Translations under genes and position numbers: made by a program
Notes under the pieces: generated by a model
Seen by the model: only the letters and a program-made list of their open reading frames with translations
Told to the model about the DNA's origin: nothing
Databases searched by the model: none
In this document: in pieces, positions 58,695-64,000 of the stretch
Layout of the letters: each line of letters opens with the position of its first letter
How positions within the stretch are numbered: position 1 is the stretch's first letter
Assembly (NCBI RefSeq): GCF_900447215.1
Contig: NZ_UFYA01000001.1
Coordinates: 248,001 to 312,000 of the forward strand
Source: Dermatophilus congolensis
Lineage (GTDB): Bacteria; Actinomycetota; Actinomycetes; Actinomycetales; Dermatophilaceae
DNA length: 64,000 nucleotides
Direction of reading: 5' to 3'

Positions 58695-59924
58695 CTAGAT
58701 CCGTCCTGGCTTCATGTTTGCGAAGAGGATGCCGCGACGTTTGAGGGCGACGCCGATTGATTCGGTGAATTTGGGGTGGGGGATGCTGAGCCAGGTTCCT
58801 CCAAGGGGGAGGAGGGCGAAGGTGGTCATGAGGAGCCCTACAGGAGGGTGAAGGAAAAAAAGAATGATTCCAGTGAGGAGATAGATCAGGAAAAGAATGC
58901 TGATGAAGAACAATCGGGTGGTGAATATTCCGAGTCGTCCTCCGATGGTTTGGGTGACAATTCCATCGATGATGATCGATAGGAGGGCCAAGCCCAAGAG
59001 GCAGCCAATGGTGGCCAAGACGATAATCACGGCGATAAGGGCTAGGGAAAAGCCGCCTCTAACTACACCCAAGACGAGGTTAAAAAGAATCCACCCGAGG
59101 GCTACGTAGATCGTGGGTGAAATGGGGAAGCCGTGTGACCATGATTTGAGGGATTCACGGATTGAGAGACCTGTTTTATCGATGATGACTCCCCTGCGCT
59201 CGGCATTATGGATGTGTTTTTCATAGGCTTGTACTGCAGAATTCAGGTTCGCTTTTTGGAGTTTGTCCATGAGCTTCAGCAGATGTAGCGATTCGGTGGA
59301 TCGTGAGGTGAGAGCGGTCAGTGCGCTGCAGATCAGGACACTGCCGAGGGGAATGAGGAAGTCTGCTGACTGAGCTTTTTTCCCATCTTCGGGTAGCTGG
59401 ATCAGTAGCCAGCTGAATGCAGCGCCGGTGGCTCCTACATAGGAGACGAGGATGTCTAGAACAATGACACGCGCTTTGGCTTCGATGTGCGTGTTCATGT
59501 CGTTCTCAGAAGGGGAGGGCGGGACTTGTCCTTGCATGGTGTGCGCGACGAAAAGGGTTACCACGATTGCTGCGAACCCAGAAGCGACGGCTGATGGTTC
59601 GAGTCCTTCGAAAGCGTTTCCTTGGAATTCGGTATCCCACCATGTGGCTAGGGCATTTTCGGCGCTTCCGGGGCTTCTGAGTAGGTAGGGCAGGACGGTC
59701 AAAGGGGAAACGATCAGAAGGCTCCCGAAGGCTACTGCCCAGATCCTTCGCCAAATGTCGCTGATTGCTTCACGTAAAGCTTGGGTTTCGGTGCGGGGGT
59801 CGTTGAGCTGGGGGTTGGGAAGGTTCGCCCGCCGAATCAGCCAGGGGACTTTCCTGGACCGGGCAGCGCGGGAGGTGACCGGTGAGTTGAGTAGAGGCAC
59901 GGTGGAATCATCAGGGGTGTTCAT
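58695..59924 (-). CDS. Hypothetical multi-pass membrane protein
   Basis: A 409-residue integral membrane protein with about eight hydrophobic segments (near 62-82, 112-127, 155-175, 188-205, 270-290, 292-320, 335-362, 365-385) and a soluble helical middle (about 210-260). No recognisable motif or domain. ATG 59924 has GGAG upstream. It lies alone in a less conserved part of the window. Function unknown. Confidence 0.7.
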   Translation of the reverse strand: MNTPDDSTVPLLNSPVTSRAARSRKVPWLIRRANLPNPQLNDPRTETQALREAISDIWRRIWAVAFGSLLIVSPLTVLPYLLRSPGSAENALATWWDTEFQGNAFEGLEPSAVASGFAAIVVTLFVAHTMQGQVPPSPSENDMNTHIEAKARVIVLDILVSYVGATGAAFSWLLIQLPEDGKKAQSADFLIPLGSVLICSALTALTSRSTESLHLLKLMDKLQKANLNSAVQAYEKHIHNAERRGVIIDKTGLSIRESLKSWSHGFPISPTIYVALGWILFNLVLGVVRGGFSLALIAVIIVLATIGCLLGLALLSIIIDGIVTQTIGGRLGIFTTRLFFISILFLIYLLTGIILFFLHPPVGLLMTTFALLPLGGTWLSIPHPKFTESIGVALKRRGILFANMKPGRI

Positions 59925-60307
59925 GGGGCACTCCGAGGGGAAAGTGACGTTTCGCGCATTTCATCAGAAGTGGTGAATGCGTTGTCGCTCTTGTGGGTTG
60001 GTGTTCAAAGGTTGTGGTGGTTGGTGTCGTGGTCACGTCTATCTGTGACGCTTTATGTCGATACGTTTTTCGAGGTGTGTAGTCGCATATGTGGCTGTGC
60101 GCTTTTGGGCTAGAGGGCAGGGGGTGGTGGGGGAGTGGGTGCCCTCAGTGTTCCGGCGTTCTCTTCAGTTCCGTGCATGCGGTTATTCCGTTATAAGAGC
60201 GGTTCATAGTGCTTTAGTTGTGCGACGCGCGCCGGGGGCTTCCATGGGTTGAGGTGCGTGGTGGGGATACTGGTGTGGTCGGTTTATTCAGCGTCGCGGA
60301 GTGCCTC
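59925..60307. other. Intergenic region, nothing recognised
   Basis: About 380 bp without a convincing gene; short plus-strand frames lack family features or good start sites. It should contain the promoter of the minus-strand membrane gene. Confidence 0.35.
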
Positions 60308-60487
60308 ATGAGATCTGATATCGGGTTGGCTGCCGTTGCATTGGCATTATCATTAGCAGCGTGTTCTGCGGCCGAAGCGCCTCCTGTTGCAAACGATGAA
60401 ACGCAAGCGAGAGCAGTTGTTGCAGCTGTGCAATACGGGCGGTGTCACGGTTTCATGGGTGCAGATATTCAACCTGAGGTGGCATAA
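60308..60487 (+). CDS. Short putative lipoprotein, possibly truncated
   Basis: A 59-residue frame with a convincing lipoprotein signal: MRSDIGLAAVALALSLAAC, with the lipobox Cys at residue 19, preceded by GGAG at good spacing. Only about 40 residues follow before a stop. A second frame (60387-60773) overlaps its end and continues for 128 codons, so the original gene may have been broken by a frameshift. No known family. Confidence 0.45.
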   Translation: MRSDIGLAAVALALSLAACSAAEAPPVANDETQARAVVAAVQYGRCHGFMGADIQPEVA

Positions 60488-60836
60488 AGCTATCCATGGC
60501 GAAGAAATAAGTTCTTTTACGGGTGGTGAAATTTTTCTCTACTGCGCTTGTGGAAATGAGGTGTTCCTCTCAAGGGCGCGGGATCGTTCCCGGCAAAATG
60601 CCAATATAGTTGGGGTGGAGAAATCCAACTATATGAAGTGGTGGAAAACAAAAACATCTATTTACTTCCGCTGGGAAACAGCTAAACGTGCAGCTGGACG
60701 AGGGCTGCCTTGCAGGCGCAATATATCTATGGACCCCGTTTTCGCGCGGGCACCCTACCACCCCAGACATTAAAAAAACCGCCCCTAAGGCGGTTATCTG
60801 TCTCGGGCCCTACCTGTCTCGCACGATGGAGCCACC
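60488..60836. other. AT-richer stretch with a possible gene remnant
   Basis: Noticeably more A/T-rich than its surroundings (60.49-60.70 kb). A plus-strand frame runs to 60773 with a Cys pair (FLYCACGNEVFLS) and aromatic residues but no start or family I can support. It may be the continuation of the lipoprotein in another frame, or a decayed or acquired gene. Confidence 0.4.
60777..60795 (-). terminator. Hairpin with T-run on the minus strand
   Basis: AACCGCC and GGCGGTT form a 7-bp stem; read on the minus strand it is followed by seven T, a proper intrinsic terminator. It would stop transcription coming from the right, antisense to the next gene. Confidence 0.6.
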
Positions 60837-63230
60837 ATGTCTAGTTTCATCCGAAAACACCCTCGCGCAGGGTCTTTCGGCGCTGCTCTCCTCCTCGCTA
60901 CCGGATCAGCTGCCGCACCTGTTTTCACTCCGACCTCTGCTCAAGCTGCACCTGGTCCCGCAGCTCGCACCACTAATGACCAATCTGCGCAGACAAACGC
61001 AGGCACCTATAAAACACGCTCGTTCGACTATCAGCATGGCTCGGTTTTCGTGCCGCAGATCAAGAAGAACAATGTCATTCGAGGGCATGTCGTAGAGCCT
61101 GTCGGTGCACCTGGCAACCGGCCGGTCATCTTCTTCTTGCACGGGTTTTTCGATACCTGCACCAATGCTGCCAAGGAGAGCGTCTCAGAGTGGCCTTGTC
61201 CTCAAGGCGCTCGCGAAGTCCCGAACTATCGCGGATACGACTATGCCCAGAAAGCGCTCGCAGCGCAGGGGTACTACACCGTTTCTATTGATGCGAACGC
61301 CGTCACAGCTAATGACCAAGAACTCCCAGACAAAGGCGCCGCGGCTCGCTCCGTTGTAGCTCGCGCGAACCTGAAGCTTCTTGCTACCGCGGCTTCCTCT
61401 CCTTCTTCAGTTTCGTGGCAAGGTAAAACAGCATTCGACCTGAAAAAAACGATGCTTATCGGACACTCTCGTGGCGGAGAAGGGGTGGGGCGCACAGCAC
61501 TCGATAGCGCCACCAATGACCCATGGCGCGTGGCTGGGGTTCTCACTCTTGCGCCCACGAACTTCGGGCGCATCAGCACTCCTAATGTGCCTTCCGTGTC
61601 CATGCTGCCTACCTGTGACGGTGACGTCACTGGTCTTGAAGGGCAGATCTACACCGACGCACCGGGTCGTTACGGCGCCGGGGCAGCATTCCATTCCAGC
61701 CTCGTTCTCACCGGGGGAGTGCATAACTTCTTCAACACGGAGTGGACTCCCGGTTTGGGCGTAGCAGCAGGACTGGATGATGGCACTCGTGCTGCTTGTC
61801 CAGCAAAAACGCGAATCAGTGCCAAACAGCAGCGTGATGCTTTTGTGACGTACGCGGGAGAAACCGCTCGGGCGTTCCTTCTTGGGGATCGTAATGCTCA
61901 GCAAGTTTTGGATGGTCGGAAAACCGCCAAAGGTGCTGGGGCCAATAGCGTCACGGCGCTGCCACTTGGAGGAAACCGCATCACTGTGATGAATGCGCTG
62001 GGAGCGACGTCGACCAAAGGTCTGACAGGCACCCCCACTGATCGCGCCACGTGGTGCACTGCGCAGAAATGCCGCACCGACTCTGACCGCAGCGCTTCCC
62101 CGCACTGGTTGGATAATGACTCCCGGAACGGATTTGCGCTCCACATGCCTCTGGATCAGGGGCAAGCTGGCGGGATCAAGTTCGCTGCGCCGACACCTCT
62201 TCAACGAGGTGACTCTTTTGAAGCGCGCATCGTGGTTCGCGGGCCGAAGGCTGCCCGTATGAAGGCAACCCTTCTCGATGCCCAAGGCAAAGAGCTGCAC
62301 ACGGCCCCCGTGAACTTGTCCCGTCTAGGTGGGAAAGAACCAACGGATCAGGGATCACACGTGCGTGACCTTGCCCAACTGTGGCGGGTTGATCTGCCTG
62401 ATGGAGTTCAGGGGAAAACTCTAGGTGGTATCCGTTTCACTGCTTCTTCTGCAAGCGATATTGCTGTTCTCGACATGTCTATTGCTCGAGGGCAAGGGGG
62501 AATGACGGCCACGCCTCCTCCGGCGATTATTGAGGCCCCAACGAAAGTTGTCCGTGTTAACGAGGGAAACAAGCGTCATCAAATTAATGTGACTTTGCCG
62601 ATTCAGGGGCGCGTGACTGCTCCGGCTCAGGTCGGAATTGTTACGGATGCCGCGGGTAAGGATGGAGATAAAGATCTTTCTAACGTCAGCTGGGTGCAGG
62701 TCAAGCCTGGACAGCAGTCAGTGAATCTTCCCTTCACTGTGGAGGGGAATACTGTTGACGATGAGACGGTGCGTAAACAGATCGGTATTGAAACGCGCGG
62801 GCCGATTGTGGTGCGTAACCCCATTGGTCTTGTCGAGGTTGTTGATGACGATCCCGACCCCACTTTCTCTGTCACTCCCGAGCAAGCCACAGCGAAGGCT
62901 GGTGGCGTGCTTGAGTGGAAGATCAAGATGAATGGCTCGACGAACCGTTCATCTGGGTTGGTTGTTCAGCCTGAGCCGGCTGGAGCCAAGGAGATTTTGT
63001 CTAAAGAGCTCAATGAGGCGACGCGCAAAGCCTTCGGGATCGAAAAAGCTACGGGGGATGTCTTCTCCAAGAATGCGCAGTCGATCGATGTGAAGTTCGA
63101 CAAGAAAACTCAGACGGCAACGGTGCGTGTCGCGGCTGCTCCTGGAGTAGCCGGGCGTGAGGTGAAGCTCAAGCTTTCGTTTACCGCGTTCAATGTTCCG
63201 GACAAGATCCTTACCGGCAAGATCGGCTAA
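60837..63230 (+). CDS. Secreted alpha/beta hydrolase with Calx-beta-like C-terminal region
   Basis: A 797-residue secreted protein. The signal peptide ends near TSAQA (about residue 38). The N-terminal alpha/beta-hydrolase domain (about 70-350) has FFLHGFFD, the nucleophile Ser in LIGHSRGGEG, and a late His (VLTGGVHNFF). A middle beta-sandwich-like domain (about 370-560) is followed by a Calx-beta-type module (about 575-680, ending LVEVVDDDPDPTF) and a last beta-rich domain. It could be an extracellular esterase, lipase or PHB-depolymerase-like enzyme; substrate unknown. ATG 60837 has GGAG upstream. Confidence 0.85.
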   Translation: MSSFIRKHPRAGSFGAALLLATGSAAAPVFTPTSAQAAPGPAARTTNDQSAQTNAGTYKTRSFDYQHGSVFVPQIKKNNVIRGHVVEPVGAPGNRPVIFFLHGFFDTCTNAAKESVSEWPCPQGAREVPNYRGYDYAQKALAAQGYYTVSIDANAVTANDQELPDKGAAARSVVARANLKLLATAASSPSSVSWQGKTAFDLKKTMLIGHSRGGEGVGRTALDSATNDPWRVAGVLTLAPTNFGRISTPNVPSVSMLPTCDGDVTGLEGQIYTDAPGRYGAGAAFHSSLVLTGGVHNFFNTEWTPGLGVAAGLDDGTRAACPAKTRISAKQQRDAFVTYAGETARAFLLGDRNAQQVLDGRKTAKGAGANSVTALPLGGNRITVMNALGATSTKGLTGTPTDRATWCTAQKCRTDSDRSASPHWLDNDSRNGFALHMPLDQGQAGGIKFAAPTPLQRGDSFEARIVVRGPKAARMKATLLDAQGKELHTAPVNLSRLGGKEPTDQGSHVRDLAQLWRVDLPDGVQGKTLGGIRFTASSASDIAVLDMSIARGQGGMTATPPPAIIEAPTKVVRVNEGNKRHQINVTLPIQGRVTAPAQVGIVTDAAGKDGDKDLSNVSWVQVKPGQQSVNLPFTVEGNTVDDETVRKQIGIETRGPIVVRNPIGLVEVVDDDPDPTFSVTPEQATAKAGGVLEWKIKMNGSTNRSSGLVVQPEPAGAKEILSKELNEATRKAFGIEKATGDVFSKNAQSIDVKFDKKTQTATVRVAAAPGVAGREVKLKLSFTAFNVPDKILTGKIG

Positions 63231-63241
63231 ACGCCACGTGA

Positions 63242-63292
63242 GAACGGTAGTGGCCCCGGACCAGTATCGCTGGCCCCGGGCCACTACCGTTC
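63242..63292. terminator. Hairpin terminator after the hydrolase gene
   Basis: GAACGGTAGTGGCCC (63242-63256) and its complement (63278-63292) form a 15-bp stem, between the plus-strand hydrolase and the minus-strand tRNA. Confidence 0.85.
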
Positions 63293-63297
63293 TATGG

Positions 63298-63369
63298 CGC
63301 CCCCTGTAGGATTCGAACCTACGCACCCGCCTCCGGAGGGCGGTGCTCTATCCCCTGAGCTAAGGGGGC
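63298..63369 (-). tRNA. tRNA-Arg (CCG)
   Basis: On the minus strand: acceptor GCCCCCT pairs with AGGGGGC, D-arm TAGCTCAGGGG, anticodon stem CCGCC/GGCGG around CTCCGGA (anticodon CCG), T-loop GTTCGAATC. Genomic CCA is encoded at 63295-63297. Confidence 0.96.
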
Positions 63370-63440
63370 TTGGGACGTAGGTCAGGTTATCAGCTCAACG
63401 GGCAGCACTGAAATAGAAGCTCACACAGGGGGCATTCCGC

Positions 63441-64000
63441 GTGATGGTTGGGCAGTTATCAGTCGTGGAGTTGGCTCGAAAAATTTCTTCCTGCGTGGAA
63501 AATGACCTGATTGCACGGCTCGGTGGATCACGAGTGTTGCTCCGGAAAGTTGCGCTGCGTCCAGTTGATGGCCTCCGTACGTGGCGTACTCCGTTGCCGC
63601 AGTTACTCGCAGCTGGTGGCGACCCTTCAAGGTGGCAGTCTGCTCTTGCTGATCAGGTGGTGCAGATTCCGGGGGTTGCTGCCGCGCGACCTGCAGGTAG
63701 GGGGCTTGATGTTGAGTTGGAGCTAATAGGGCAGCAGGACCACGCTGCCCTATTGCCTACTCAGGATGGTGGGTTGCGATTGTGGCTAGGTAGTGGGTCG
63801 TGTCTTCAGATAGAAGCTGCTCAGAGGGGCGGGGTTCGCGAAGAGGTGTTTGTTGCTGCCCTCAGTGGCTGTGCTTCTGCAGTGGGGGACTGTGTGGAGC
63901 GTGTGGTTACTCCTGCCCAAGGAGTACGAGTCAGGTATGAAGAAAAAACGCACCAGGTCCGTTGTGCTCTAGTGCAGATTGACGGCCAGTTGTTGCGGGA
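63441..64000 (+). CDS. ArgS-like/DALR-type protein, 5' part (runs off the window)
   Basis: An open frame from GTG 63441 (ATG 63444) to the window end with no stop, at least 186 residues. Upstream CAGGGGGC is a usable ribosome binding site. The segment QIPGVAAARPAGRGLDVELE resembles the end of the arginyl-tRNA synthetase N-terminal (Add-1) domain, but no HIGH motif follows in the visible part. In related actinobacteria a catalytically truncated ArgS-like protein with a DALR domain sits beside tRNA-Arg and upstream of lysA; this could be it. The assignment is tentative. Confidence 0.5.
   Translation, partial: MMVGQLSVVELARKISSCVENDLIARLGGSRVLLRKVALRPVDGLRTWRTPLPQLLAAGGDPSRWQSALADQVVQIPGVAAARPAGRGLDVELELIGQQDHAALLPTQDGGLRLWLGSGSCLQIEAAQRGGVREEVFVAALSGCASAVGDCVERVVTPAQGVRVRYEEKTHQVRCALVQIDGQLLR

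Overview
The window looks like a chromosomal segment from a high-G+C actinobacterium (order Micrococcales, most like Dermatophilaceae/Intrasporangiaceae). The pointers are mycothiol-dependent formaldehyde dehydrogenase, CarD, RegX3, Rpf under a c-di-AMP riboswitch, IdeR/DtxR, an MprAB/HtrA-type operon, a stand-alone GroEL with CIRCE operators, and DUF3263/DUF3027/DUF4032 proteins. The species assignment is inference; the gene calls rest on motifs read from the translations.

Layout. 0-8 kb: end of regX3, a lipoprotein, then carD-ispDF, mscR plus a metallo-beta-lactamase, cysS and rlmB (transcription control, isoprenoid precursors, formaldehyde detoxification, translation). 8-13 kb (minus): otsA-otsB (trehalose), a stand-alone ABC ATPase with several degraded catalytic motifs, and a kinase-like DUF4032 protein. 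13-17 kb: membrane Ser/Thr kinase, c-di-AMP riboswitch and rpf, tRNA-Thr. 17-22 kb: DoxX-like protein, family-A DNA polymerase, uronate-dehydrogenase-like protein, PH-like protein, and a protein with an internal duplication. 22-28 kb (minus): mutA-mutB-meaB and cobF, linking methylmalonyl-CoA metabolism and cobalamin synthesis. 28-32 kb: threonine-aldolase-like protein lacking the usual PLP lysine, ung, DUF3263, and lysG/lysE (divergent). 32-41 kb: groEL with two CIRCE elements, OFA transporter, response regulator-sensor kinase-HtrA operon, secreted tripeptidyl-peptidase-like hydrolase. 41-51 kb: XPB-like helicase, M13 peptidase, helicase-associated-domain protein, DUF3027, NCS2 permease, a 27-codon membrane peptide. 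51-58 kb: DtxR/IdeR regulator, NlpC/P60 hydrolase, SbcD/SbcC-like pair, NADP-dependent oxidoreductase. 58-64 kb: orphan membrane protein, an AT-rich stretch with a broken lipoprotein, secreted alpha/beta hydrolase with Calx-beta-like part, tRNA-Arg, and the start of an ArgS-like protein running off the end.

Two window-wide patterns stand out. First, six single-base indels in or beside homopolymer runs break four otherwise well conserved genes, all between 42.8 and 55.5 kb; this looks more like sequencing or assembly error than decay but must be checked. Second, the plus strand alternates every few kb between G/T-rich and C/A-rich blocks irrespective of gene direction, and one switch falls inside a single gene (sbcC).

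The best candidate for something little described is the pair at 7.9-10.4 kb: a kinase-like DUF4032 protein next to an ABC ATPase that keeps Walker A and the Q-loop but has lost the LSGGQ signature, the Walker B glutamate and the switch histidine, with no permease nearby.
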